Source: CAVTWS01 sp963738445
GTDB taxonomy: Bacteria > Actinomycetota > Acidimicrobiia > Acidimicrobiales > SHLQ01
Reading direction: 5' to 3'
Assembly: GCA_963738445.1 (NCBI GenBank)
Contig: CAVTWS010000015.1
Location: 124,001-188,000, forward strand
DNA: 64,000 bases
In this document: piece after piece, positions 42,716 through 51,377 of the stretch
How the letters are laid out: every line of letters begins with the position of its first letter
Numbering within the stretch: the first letter of the stretch is position 1
Notes under the pieces: model-generated
Seen by the model: the letters and a program-made list of their open reading frames with translations, nothing else
Told to the model about the DNA's origin: nothing
Database searches by the model: none
Program-made: the position numbers and the translations under genes

Positions 42716-43279
42716 ATGATCCTCTCCGACCGCACCATCCGAGAGTCGATCGCCGCGGGGCGCATCGTCATCGATCCCTTCGATCCCGTCGACATCCAGC
42801 CATCGTCGGTCGATCTCCGGCTCGACCGCTGGTTCCGGGTGTTCCGCAACCACACCGTCGGCCACATCGACGTGAAACAGAACCTCGAGGAGCTCACCGA
42901 GCTGGTCGAGATCGCCCCCGACGGCGTCTTCATGCTCCACCCCGGCGAGTTCGTCCTGGGCTCCACCTCCGAACGGATCCGCCTCCCCGACGACCTGGTG
43001 GGTCGTATCGAGGGCAAGTCGAGCCTCGGTCGGCTCGGCCTCCTGATCCACTCGACCGCCGGTTTCGTCGACGCCGGCTGGGACGGTCAGCTCACCCTCG
43101 AGCTCTCCAACGTCGCCAACATGCCCATCACCTTGTATCCGGGCATGAAGATCGGCCAGATCTCCTTCATGGTCATGACCTCGCCGGCCGATCGGCCGTA
43201 CGGCTCGGCCCACGTCGGGTCGAAGTACCAGGGTCAGGTCGGTCCCCGCCCCAGCCGGTACTGGGAGAACTTCGGCTGA
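42716..43279 (+). CDS. dcd: dCTP deaminase
   Basis: 187 residues. 'DIQPSSVDLRLDRWFRVFRN' and 'RIEGKSSLGRLGLLIHSTAG' followed by 'FVDAGWDGQLTLELSN' are conserved dCTP deaminase blocks, the last holding the catalytic Glu. C-terminal 'GSKYQGQVGPRPSRYW' is the nucleotide-closing tail. Makes dUTP from dCTP for thymidylate synthesis; actinobacterial forms often also remove pyrophosphate to give dUMP. Cytoplasmic homotrimer. It is intact although surrounded by frame-broken genes. Confidence 0.92.
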   Translation: MILSDRTIRESIAAGRIVIDPFDPVDIQPSSVDLRLDRWFRVFRNHTVGHIDVKQNLEELTELVEIAPDGVFMLHPGEFVLGSTSERIRLPDDLVGRIEGKSSLGRLGLLIHSTAGFVDAGWDGQLTLELSNVANMPITLYPGMKIGQISFMVMTSPADRPYGSAHVGSKYQGQVGPRPSRYWENFG

Positions 43280-43283
43280 ACAC

Positions 43284-43454
43284 CCGAACTGGGGGCCTGA
43301 AGGGGCGTCGTGACGTACACGTGGGCCCCCAGAACGGTTCGTTGGGTGAACCCATCCGAACTGGGGGCCTGAAGAGGTGTGGTGACGTACACGTGGGCCC
43401 CCAGAACGGTGGGGGTAACGAGGGGGTGCGGCCCAGAACGGTTCGTTGGGTGAG
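43284..43454. repeat. imperfect tandem repeat with internal hairpins between dcd and the Fe-S reductase
   Basis: Two 55-bp copies (43284-43338 and 43356-43410) match at 52 of 55 positions, period 72 bp. A third partial copy, GCCCAGAACGGTTCGTTGGG onward, lies at 43430-43454. Each full copy contains CTGGGGGCC and its exact complement GGCCCCCAG (43289-43297 and 43324-43332 in the first copy), able to form a stem around a loop holding CACGTG. It sits between two convergent genes, so it may terminate transcription from both sides or belong to a dispersed REP-like family. Confidence 0.8.
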
Positions 43455-43490
43455 CCGAGGCCGAGGCCTGAGAGGGGGGGTCGGGGGTGG

Positions 43491-46052
43491 TCAGTCGTCG
43501 GGGGTGGACTTCTCGGCGGCCAGGCGGGCGGCTTGGCCGCGCCAGTCCTCACGATCGATGCGATCCGGGAACGGCTGCTCGGTCTCCAGCGCGTCGACCT
43601 CGTCCTGGGTCAGCGCCGCCACCTGCTCGAAGGTGGTGATGCCCTTGCCGTACAGCCAGGACTCCAGCTTGGGGCCGATGCCCTTGATGAGCTGGAGGTC
43701 GTCGGGCGGGCCCGCCACCGGATCGGCCGCGGGCTCGGGTTCGGGTTCGGGTTCGGCCACGAGCGTCTGGGTGGCCGACCGGGCCGGGGCGATGGCGACC
43801 GCGGTCTCGCCGTGGGTCGGCGGCGCGCTGAGCATCGAGGGGACGAGGGGACCGTCACGGTCGCCCCGTTCGAGCGCCTCGAGCAGGTGCATGGCGATGT
43901 CGCCGACCTTCACGGTGTCCTCGTCGGCGCCCTCACCCTTCACGCCGTCGTCGATCATGATGTAGCAGAACGGGCACGCGGTGGCGATGCGGGTGGCGCC
44001 GGTGGCGAGCAGCTCCTGGGAACGTTCGACGTTCACCTGCTTGCCGGTGTGCTCCTCCATCCACATGCGACCGCCTCCGGCGCCGCAGCACATGCCCTTC
44101 GTGCCGTTGCGGCCGGCCTCGACGATCTCGATCCCGCCGAGCGAGCCCGATCACCCTGCGAGGCGCCAGGTAGATGTCGTTGTGGCGGCCGAGGTAGCAG
44201 CGAGTCGTGGTACACGAGCCGCTCCTCGAGCCGGGCGTTCGTGAGGTCGAGACGGCCGTCGGCGATGAGCTGGTCGAGGAGCAGGCTGTGGTGGATGACC
44301 TCGTAGTCGTCCGCCGAGCTGCGGGTACTCGTTGGCGAGCGTGTTGAAGCAGTGCGGGCACTGGGTGATGATCTTGCGCACACCCATGGAATCGAGCGTC
44401 TCGATGTTCTGCATGGCCAGCATCTGGAAGATGTACTCGTTGCCCGAGCGGCGGGCGGGGTCGCCGGTGCAGTTCTCGGACGGGCCGAGGATGGCGAAGC
44501 TGACGCCGGCCCGCTGCAGCAGCTTGGCCATCGACTGGGTGACCTTCTTGTTCTTGTCGTCGAAGCTGCCGGCGCACCCGACCCAGTAGAGGTACTCGGC
44601 CTCGATGGGGTCGCCGCCGTCGAGCACCGTGATGCCCTCGAGGTTCTTGGCCCAATCGGCCGCGCTCGCCCTGGCTCATGCCCCACGGATTGCCCTGGTT
44701 CTCCATGGCTCGGTAGGCGTTGCCGAGCTCGGCGGGAAGTTCGACTCCATGAGCGACAGGTAGCGCCGCATGTCGAGGATCTTGTCGAGGATCTCGATGT
44801 TGACCGGGCAGATCTCGTCGCACGCCTTGCAGGACGTGCACGCCCACACCTCTTCGGGGGTCACCCGCTCGAAGACGCAGTTGGCGCCGACGGTGATGTC
44901 GCCGGTCGACCCCGATCGGCGGCGACACCGCCGGTGTTGCCGGTGCGGGCCATGACCTCGCCGGTCTTGAGCACGATCTCGCGGGGATCGAGGGGCTTGC
45001 CGGTGGCGTGGGCCGGGCAGACGCGACGTGCAGCGGCCGCACATGGTGCAGGCATCGGTGTCGAGCAGTTGCTTCCAGGTGAAGTCCTCGATGGTGGACG
45101 CGCCGAACGTCTCGAGCTCGGTCTCCATCAGGTTGGGCATCGGCTTCATGGCGCCCTTGGGGCGTTCACGGTCCCGCAGGTACATGTTCAGCGGCGACGT
45201 GAACATGTGGCGCAGCATGGTGATGGGCAGAAGCACGAGGAAGGCCACGAACGACGACCACGTGGCCGATCCACCACGCCTGGTGCCAGCCGGCGAGGTG
45301 GTCGATGCCGTCGACGAGCGTGGCGAGCGGGTAGCCGATGAACGACCACTTCTCGAAGTCGGCGGCGTTCCTGGCCGACCCGGGCGATGCGGAACGCCTC
45401 GGCGCCGAAACCGGTGAGGCCGATGGCGAGGAACACGCCGAGGATGACGACGTGTTCGGGCCTGGACTTGATGCGGATGCGGTACGGGCGGAACCGGCGA
45501 GGTCCGTAGCGGCGGGCGATGGCGCAGGAGACACCGAGCAGGAACATCAACGCCGGCGACGTCGCCGACGAGCGCTGTAGCCCTTGTAGACGCCCCCGTG
45601 CAGGAACTTCGCGCCCTCGGGAAGCTGGTGATTGATCTCCAGCGTGCGTGGTGACACCCAGCAGGATGATGAAGCTGAAGTAGATCAGCGAGTGCATGAT
45701 GCCGGCGCCGGGCTCACGCAGCAGGGTCTGCATGTAGACGCCGGCGCGGAAGTCGGCCAGACGCCGCTTGACGTTCTTCGGGGTGGTGCGGCGGTTGTCG
45801 GGACCGCCGCGTTGCCAGTTGCGAACCCGCTGGGCGAACAGCACGGCGCCGATAGACGAACATGATCGGCGACGCCGTGTAGAAGGCCAGCTTGAGCGGC
45901 GTCGGGATGTTGACGAACGTCTCGCGGGTCTGCTCGCTGTCGTCGTGCCACTGGTTGACGGTGGCGGCGATGCCGGAGACGATCGTGACGACGGCGAAGG
46001 CGACACCCAGGCCGATCACCGCATGTTGAGGGCGTAGGCGCTTGCGATTCAT
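43491..46052 (-). pseudogene. membrane heterodisulfide-reductase-like Fe-S oxidoreductase (Rv0338c type), 13 frame breaks
   Basis: From ATG 46052 a protein of about 850 residues can be assembled only by correcting about eleven +1 and two -1 changes (near 45855, 45646, 45570, 45552, 45382, 45255, 45023, 44912, 44733, 44661, 44313, 44200, 44140). Order: membrane helices ('VIGLGVAFAVVTIVSGIAAT', 'IMHSLIYFSFIILLGVTT'), 4Fe-4S motifs 'CTMCGRC' and 'CTSCKACDEICPVNI', CCG-type domains ('YWVGCAGSF', 'TQCPHCFNTLANEYPQ', 'MCCGAGGGRMW') and a helix-hairpin-helix tail 'DDLQLIKGIGPKLESWLYGK'. All cofactor motifs are intact and no stops occur between breaks. Members move electrons at the membrane and are important in mycobacteria. 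Probably functional with a poor consensus. Confidence 0.8.
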
Positions 46053-46122
46053 ATCGGGCGTGACACTACCCGAGGTGGTGGAGCGAGCCGAAGGTGGGGG
46101 CACAGACGCCCGCCGGACGGTC

Positions 46123-46160
46123 CGTTCAGGGCCCGGACCGGGGGTCACGGGCCCTGAACG
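46123..46160 (-). terminator. 13-bp perfect hairpin downstream of the pilin gene
   Basis: CGTTCAGGGCCCG (46123-46135) and CGGGCCCTGAACG (46148-46160) are exact complements around a 12-nt loop. It lies 7 bp after the pilin stop and 70 bp before the Fe-S reductase start on the same strand. No T-run follows, so it would be a non-canonical terminator. Confidence 0.65.
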
Positions 46161-46166
46161 CAGGAA

Positions 46167-46348
46167 TCACGCGGCGTCGAGCTCCGAGCTCATCTCGCTG
46201 AACTGGGCCGAGGTCGTGCTCCCCAGCGCGGTCACAGCGGCGATGCACACCATGGCGAGAAGGGCGACGAGGAGCGCGTACTCGACGAGGCTGGCGCCTC
46301 GTTCGGGACGCGCGGCTGAGGTGCCGATGGCTGGCGCTGCACGTTCAT
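46167..46348 (-). pseudogene. Flp/Fap-type class IVb pilin, one frameshift
   Basis: ATG 46348 has an AGGAG site 8 nt upstream and reads 'MNVQRQPSAPQPRVP'. After one missing base in the C-run near 46306 the frame continues 'ERGASLVEYALLVALLAMV' and 'CIAAVTALGSTTSAQFSEMS', ending at 46167. The corrected peptide of about 60 residues has the Flp prepilin pattern: short leader, GAS-L-V-E-Y with Glu5 and Tyr, then one hydrophobic helix. Flp pilins are processed by a TadV-type peptidase and assembled by the Tad machinery, none of which is in this window. Homopolymer loss suggests sequence error. Confidence 0.75.
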
Positions 46349-46406
46349 CAGGTGGACTCCTGGAAAGGGATGGATGAAAGCGGGTGGACCCGTCGATGTC
46401 ATCGTC

Positions 46407-46422
46407 GTTTCGGGAACGAAAC
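46407..46422. promoter_or_regulatory. 16-bp palindrome in a divergent promoter region
   Basis: GTTTCG (46407-46412) and CGAAAC (46417-46422) flank GGAA. The palindrome lies in the 134-bp space between the divergently transcribed pilin and acyl-ACP desaturase genes, 60 bp from each start, where a regulator could act. Which regulator is unknown. Confidence 0.4.
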
Positions 46423-46482
46423 TTGGCGCGTGCCGAGGGCGCGGCGGCTCGGTTCGGCGTCGTGTGAGATACGCTCGCGACG

Positions 46483-47598
46483 ATGAACGACGCCGAGTTG
46501 CTGTGTGAGCTCGAGCCGGTGGCCGAGCAGCTCTACGAGCGCCACCTGGCCAACTCCCGCACGTGGTACCCCCACGAGTCGGTGCCGTGGGATCTCGCCC
46601 GCGGGTTCGAGGACCTTCCGTGGGCCAAGGAGCAGTTCCCGCTCCCCGACTCCGTGCGCAGCGCGCTCTTCGTCAACACCCTCACCGAGGACAACCTGCC
46701 GTACTACTTCCAGACCATCGACCGGGTCTTCGGCCGGGATGGCGTCTGGCGGGATTGGTCACACCGGTGGACCGCCGAGGAGGGTCGCCACGCCACCGCG
46801 ATCCGCGACTACCTTATGGTCACCCGGGCGATCGATCCTCGCGAACTCGAAGAAGCCCGCATGATCCAGATGTCGGGTGGCCACGTTCCCGAGCCCGCGT
46901 CGGTGGCCGACGGTTTCGTGTATGTGGCCCTTCAGGAGCTGGCGACACGAGTCGCCCACCGCAACACCGGCAAGGCCCTGCTCGAACACGCCGACGACCA
47001 TCCGGCCGCTCAGTGTGGGTACGACCTCATGGTTCGGGTGGCGACCGATGAGAACTACCACTACCTCTTCTACCGCGATCTCACCACGGCGGCGATGGAG
47101 ATCAACCCGTCGCTGGTGATGCGGGCGCTCGAACGTCAGGTCAGCGGATTCGAGATGCCCGGCACCGGCATCCCCGGGTTCAAGGCGCACGCCGACGCCA
47201 TCGCCAAAGCCGGGGTGTTCGGGTTGGTGGAGCACTACAACCACGTGCTCGTCCCCCTCGTGCACCGGAAGTGGCAGGTCGAGCGCGTCGAGGGCCTCGA
47301 CGCCGACGGCGAACACGCTCGGGACCGCTTGGTCGAGCAGGTCGGTCGCATCGGCCGGGTCGCCCGCCGGTTGGCGGATCGGGCGCGAGACGCGGCCGAG
47401 AAAGCCGGCGACCGGGCCAAAGACGCTCGGGATCGGGCCGGGTTGCGCGCCCGGGACGTTCGGTCCCGAGCCACCGATCTGTCCCAGCAGCGCTCGGCCG
47501 GGGCGACCCGCCGTGCGGGCCAGGTGCCGTCTCGGTCGGGCCGGCCGACCCCGCTGGTGGCGGAGCTCTCTGACGAAGATCTCGACCCCGGCTTCTGA
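46483..47598 (+). CDS. acyl-ACP desaturase (DesA/FadA2-type) with charged helical tail
   Basis: A 371-residue soluble di-iron protein. 'WTAEEGRHATAIRDYLMVTR' gives the first E-E-x2-H motif and 'RVATDENYHYLFYRDL' the second (D-E-x2-H), as in mycobacterial DesA proteins. 'TLTEDNLPYYFQTI' supplies another iron-ligand Glu. It introduces a double bond in ACP-bound acyl chains. Residues about 285-345 form an extra tail of repeated 'RLADRARDAAEKAGDRAKDA'-like Arg/Asp/Ala heptads resembling LEA-type amphipathic helices, followed by a disordered end. The tail is not needed for the fold and is unusual. Confidence 0.85.
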   Translation: MNDAELLCELEPVAEQLYERHLANSRTWYPHESVPWDLARGFEDLPWAKEQFPLPDSVRSALFVNTLTEDNLPYYFQTIDRVFGRDGVWRDWSHRWTAEEGRHATAIRDYLMVTRAIDPRELEEARMIQMSGGHVPEPASVADGFVYVALQELATRVAHRNTGKALLEHADDHPAAQCGYDLMVRVATDENYHYLFYRDLTTAAMEINPSLVMRALERQVSGFEMPGTGIPGFKAHADAIAKAGVFGLVEHYNHVLVPLVHRKWQVERVEGLDADGEHARDRLVEQVGRIGRVARRLADRARDAAEKAGDRAKDARDRAGLRARDVRSRATDLSQQRSAGATRRAGQVPSRSGRPTPLVAELSDEDLDPGF

Positions 47599-47648
47599 TC
47601 CACCCGTCCGATCCGGCCGTCATCAGCGCGCCGGTTCGACGGTGGTGG

Positions 47649-48401
47649 TCAGCCGGCCTGGCGAGCGACGGCTTCAGCGGCGGCGCGGGCTGATTCGGGA
47701 TCGAGCGATCGTTCGAGCACGGCCTTGGCCTCGAGCGGCATGAAGTCGGCCCCGAGCTCGTAGACGAGCGGGTCGCCGGTCGGGATGTTGAGCTCGGCGA
47801 TGTCGTCGTCGGAGATGCCGTCGAGGTGTTTGCACAACGCCCGCAGGCTGTTGCCGTGGGCGGTCACGAGGACGACCCGGTCCGCCTGAAGGTCGGGCAC
47901 GATGCCATCGAACCAGTAGGGCAGCATCCGGTCCACAACGTCCTTGAGGCATTCGGTGCGGGGCACGAGCGACGGGGGGAGCGTGGCGTAGGCGGCGTCG
48001 TGGTTGGGGTTGAACGGGTTGTCGTCGGCGATCGGCGGCGGCGGGGTGTCGTAGCTGCGCCGCCACGCCATGAGCTGGGTGTCGCCGTGGCGAGCCTTGG
48101 TCTCGGCCTTGTCGAGCCCGGTCAGGTCGCCGTAGTGGCGTTCGTTGAGGCGCCAGCTCCGGCGGACCGGGATCCACAGTCGCTCGAGGGCCTCCAGCGT
48201 GAGGTTCGCAGTGCGGATGGCCCGGCGCTGAAGGGAGGTGTGGCAGATGTCGGGAACGACCCCGGCGGCCGACAACAGGTCCGCGGCCCGCCGGGCCTCC
48301 TCTTCGCCTTTCGCGGTGAGGTCGCAGTCGTACCAGCCGGTGAACTGGTTCGACAGGTTCCACTCGCTCTGGCCGTGGCGCAGCAGGATCAGCGTGTACA
48401 T
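47649..48401 (-). CDS. gpmA: 2,3-bisphosphoglycerate-dependent phosphoglycerate mutase
   Basis: 250 residues from ATG 48401; the upstream extension to 48467 has no ribosome site. 'LILLRHGQSEWNLSNQFTGW' has the catalytic RHG His, 'SWRLNERHYGDLTGLDKAET' the second active-site block and 'VLVTAHGNSLRALCKHL' the second His. Interconverts 3- and 2-phosphoglycerate in glycolysis/gluconeogenesis. The length is normal for dPGM. Divergent from dnaK with a 288-bp space that contains the dnaK promoter. Confidence 0.92.
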   Translation of the reverse strand: MYTLILLRHGQSEWNLSNQFTGWYDCDLTAKGEEEARRAADLLSAAGVVPDICHTSLQRRAIRTANLTLEALERLWIPVRRSWRLNERHYGDLTGLDKAETKARHGDTQLMAWRRSYDTPPPPIADDNPFNPNHDAAYATLPPSLVPRTECLKDVVDRMLPYWFDGIVPDLQADRVVLVTAHGNSLRALCKHLDGISDDDIAELNIPTGDPLVYELGADFMPLEAKAVLERSLDPESARAAAEAVARQAG

Positions 48402-48495
48402 GGGCTGCAGGGTGCCCGAACGGCCGGGCGTTGGCAAGGCGGCGAGGGGTCGCGTCGCAGGTGACACACGTCTCCCTGACCCATCCTCTTCGTAG

Positions 48496-48525
48496 TTGCC
48501 AATGACGCGCTCAACTTTCTATGAT
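48496..48525 (+). promoter_or_regulatory. dnaK promoter with degenerate HAIR (HspR) element
   Basis: TTGCCA (48496-48501) and TATGAT (48520-48525) are spaced by 18 bp. Between and over them, TTG (48496-48498) and CTCAA (48510-48514) occupy the positions expected for the two halves of CTTGAGT-N7-ACTCAAG: 8 of 14 arm bases match, mostly in the right half. A motif AATGAC...TCAACTTTC here recurs upstream of clpB. The 165-nt leader to dnaK shows nothing else I recognise. Confidence 0.55.
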
Positions 48526-48689
48526 GCTTCTGTGCAGGTTTCCCACCTGAAGCCGCTCAGGATGCGCACGCGTTCCTGAAGTCGGCGGAGAATCTGCCGA
48601 CGATGAACCGACCCTGACCGCCCAGAGCACCTGGGCGACTCGCCGCCGGACGGCCGTGTGGCGACAAACGAGCTATCGAGGAGTGCATC

Positions 48690-50513
48690 ATGCCCAAAGC
48701 CGTCGGAATCGACCTCGGAACCACGAACTCGGTCGTCGCCGTGCTCGAAGGCGGTGATCCCGTGGTGGTCGCCAACGCCGAAGGGTCTCGTACCACGCCA
48801 TCGGTGGTGGCGTTCGCCAAGAACGGCGAAGTCCTCGTCGGCGAGGTGGCCAAGCGCCAGGCGATCACCAACCCGGACCGCACCATCCGCTCGGTCAAGC
48901 GCCACATGGGGACCTCCTGGTCGCTCGACATCGACGGCAAGGACTACACGCCCCAGGAGATCTCCGCCCGGGTGCTGATGAAGCTCAAGCGCGATGCGGA
49001 GGCCTACCTCGGGGACACCGTCACCCAGGCCGTGATCACCGTCCCTGCCTACTTCGACGACGCTCAGCGCACCGCCACCAAGGAGGCGGGGCAGATCGCC
49101 GGGCTCGAGGTGCTCCGAATCATCAACGAGCCCACCTCGGCGGCCCTGGCCTACGGGCTCGACAAGGAAGGCGCCGACCAGACGATCCTGGTGTTCGACC
49201 TCGGCGGCGGCACGTTCGACGTGTCGGTGTTGGAGATCGGCGACGGCGTGTTCGAGGTCAAGTCCACCCACGGCGACACGTACCTCGGTGGCGACGACTG
49301 GGACGACGCCGTCATCAACTGGCTCGTGGAGTCGTTCCAGAACGACCACGGTGTCGATCTGGCGGCCGACAATATGGCCGTCCAGCGGCTGAAGGAAGCC
49401 GCCGAGGACGCCAAGAAGGAGTTGTCGCAGGTCCAGGAGACGCAGATCAACCTGCCCTTCATCACCGCGACCAGCGCCGGGCCCCTCCACCTCGACTACA
49501 AGCTCAGTCGGTCGAAGTTCCAGGACCTCACCCGTGACCTCATCGAGCGGCTGCGCAAGCCGTTCGAGCAGGCCATCACCGACGCCGGCCTCACCAAGGG
49601 CCAACTCGACCACGTGATCCTCGTCGGCGGCTCCACCCGCATGCCTGCCGTCGTCGACCTCGTCAAGGAGTTCACCGGCAAGGAACCCAACAAGACGGTG
49701 AACCCGGACGAAGTGGTCGCCGTCGGTGCCGCGGTCCAAGCGGGCGTGCTCAAGGGTGAGGTCAAGGACGTCCTCCTTCTCGATGTGACCCCGCTGTCGC
49801 TCGGCATCGAGACGAAGGGTGGGGTCATGACCCGCCTCATCGAGCGGAACACGACCATCCCCACCCGCCGGACCGAGGTGTTCACCACGGCCGAGGACCA
49901 CCAACCGTCGGTGGAGATCCACGTCCTGCAGGGTGAGCGCGAGATGTCGCAGTACAACAAGACGCTCGGCAAGTTCCAGCTGGTCGATCTGCCTCCCGCC
50001 CCCCGAGGCGTGCCCCAGATCGAGGTCACGTTCGACATCGACGCCAACGGCATCGTGCACGTGTCGGCCAAGGACCGGGCGACCAGCAAGGAGCAGTCGA
50101 TGACCATCACCGGTCAGTCGTCGCTCTCGCGAGACGACATCGCCCGCATGGTCAAAGACGCCGAGTCCCACGCCGAGGAAGATCGTCGGCGCCGTGACGA
50201 AGCCGAGGTTCGCAACAACGCCGACACCCTCGTGTACCAGACCGACAAGCTGCTCAAGGAGCAGGGTGACAAGCTGTCCGACGACGATCGCGCCAGCGTC
50301 GAAGCCAAGGTTGCCGGTTTGAAGCGATCCCTGGAGGGCAGCGACGTCGATGCCATCAAGGACGCCACCGAGGCGCTGATGACGGCGAGCCAAGACTTCG
50401 CCCAGCGGCTCTACGACGCCGCCGCAGCGTCAGAGGGCGGTGGTTCGGCCGGGCCTGGTTCCGGCCCCGACGACGACGACGTGATCGACGCCGAGATCGT
50501 CGACGAAGGGTGA
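48690..50513 (+). CDS. dnaK: Hsp70 chaperone DnaK
   Basis: 607 residues from ATG 48690 with an AGGAG site. 'VGIDLGTTNSVVAVLEGGDP', 'ITVPAYFDDAQRTATKEAGQ', 'VFDLGGGTFDVSVLEIGDGV' and 'VILVGGSTRMPAVVDLVKEF' are the nucleotide-binding domain signatures. The substrate-binding part has 'LLLDVTPLSLGIETKGGVMT' and 'VHVSAKDRATSKEQSMTITG', and the acidic end 'DDDDVIDAEIVDEG' is typical. ATP-driven folding of nascent and damaged proteins. First gene of dnaK-grpE-dnaJ-hspR, under the HspR-type promoter. Confidence 0.97.
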   Translation: MPKAVGIDLGTTNSVVAVLEGGDPVVVANAEGSRTTPSVVAFAKNGEVLVGEVAKRQAITNPDRTIRSVKRHMGTSWSLDIDGKDYTPQEISARVLMKLKRDAEAYLGDTVTQAVITVPAYFDDAQRTATKEAGQIAGLEVLRIINEPTSAALAYGLDKEGADQTILVFDLGGGTFDVSVLEIGDGVFEVKSTHGDTYLGGDDWDDAVINWLVESFQNDHGVDLAADNMAVQRLKEAAEDAKKELSQVQETQINLPFITATSAGPLHLDYKLSRSKFQDLTRDLIERLRKPFEQAITDAGLTKGQLDHVILVGGSTRMPAVVDLVKEFTGKEPNKTVNPDEVVAVGAAVQAGVLKGEVKDVLLLDVTPLSLGIETKGGVMTRLIERNTTIPTRRTEVFTTAEDHQPSVEIHVLQGEREMSQYNKTLGKFQLVDLPPAPRGVPQIEVTFDIDANGIVHVSAKDRATSKEQSMTITGQSSLSRDDIARMVKDAESHAEEDRRRRDEAEVRNNADTLVYQTDKLLKEQGDKLSDDDRASVEAKVAGLKRSLEGSDVDAIKDATEALMTASQDFAQRLYDAAAASEGGGSAGPGSGPDDDDVIDAEIVDEG

Positions 50514-50519
50514 TGCACC

Positions 50520-51314
50520 GTGACCGAGCCCACGCCGGACAGCGATAGGCCGCCGGACACCGACCCTGCGGACAGCCCGGATCGCCGACGACTGAACACG
50601 CAGCACCTCAAGAGCATGCGCGACGGGCTGCTCGGCCGGTCCGACGCCGAAGCCGCGACCGGAGGGGCCTCCACGTCGGAGGCGCCTTCATCGGGGGCTC
50701 CCTCACCGGAGACCGGACCGGCCGGCGACCCGCCGGTGGTCGACGGATCCGCGCAGGACCCGATCGCCGACTCGGCGGCCCTGCACGACCTCGACGAGGT
50801 GTTCGCCGCGCTCCGGGCCGACCTCGACGAGATCGACCTCGACCTGCCGATCACGGTCGACGAGCAATCACCCCGGCCATCGGGAGACCAGGTATCAGGG
50901 GATCTGGACCAGGTGGCCGCCGAGCGCGACAGCTTCCTCGACGACCTCCAACGGGTCAGCGCCGAGTTCGCCAACTACCGGCGCCAGACGGAGCGTCGCG
51001 TCGAAGAAGCCGCCGAGCGGAAGCTCATCAACCTGGTCGAGAAGCTCCTCCCGGCGCTCGACGCTCTCGATTCAGCGGTCGACCAGGGCGCCATCGACAT
51101 CGAACCGGTACGCGTCGTGCTCCTCAACGCGCTGGAGAAGGAAGGCCTCGAGCGCCTGCAGCCCCTGGGCGAGGAGTTCGACCCCAACTGGCACGATGCC
51201 GTCATGCGAGAGGATGGCGACGGCGACGTCATCGAGGTGGTCGAGGTGCTCCGCGCCGGGTACGGCTGGCGCGGTCAGGTGGTCCGAGCGGCGATGGTGA
51301 AGGTCCGGGGCTGA
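50520..51314 (+). CDS. grpE: nucleotide exchange factor GrpE
   Basis: 264 residues from GTG 50520, 6 nt after dnaK. The first ~120 residues are disordered, Ser/Pro/Asp-rich, longer than in most GrpEs. Then the coiled coil 'VAAERDSFLDDLQRVSAEFA' and 'NYRRQTERRVEEAAERKLIN', and the beta-domain 'GEEFDPNWHDAVMREDGDGD' and 'VVEVLRAGYGWRGQVVRAAM'. It releases ADP from DnaK. Confidence 0.94.
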   Translation: MTEPTPDSDRPPDTDPADSPDRRRLNTQHLKSMRDGLLGRSDAEAATGGASTSEAPSSGAPSPETGPAGDPPVVDGSAQDPIADSAALHDLDEVFAALRADLDEIDLDLPITVDEQSPRPSGDQVSGDLDQVAAERDSFLDDLQRVSAEFANYRRQTERRVEEAAERKLINLVEKLLPALDALDSAVDQGAIDIEPVRVVLLNALEKEGLERLQPLGEEFDPNWHDAVMREDGDGDVIEVVEVLRAGYGWRGQVVRAAMVKVRG

Positions 51315-51377
51315 CATCCCGACAGGTCGATCGGAGATGCGATCGACACCGACGATTCGACGGTGAGAGGAGGTGAC

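Noticed and set aside
43491..46052. Separate small genes on the minus strand in place of one Fe-S reductase
   Set aside because: The fragments line up in order, without gaps or duplications, along a single Rv0338c-like protein.
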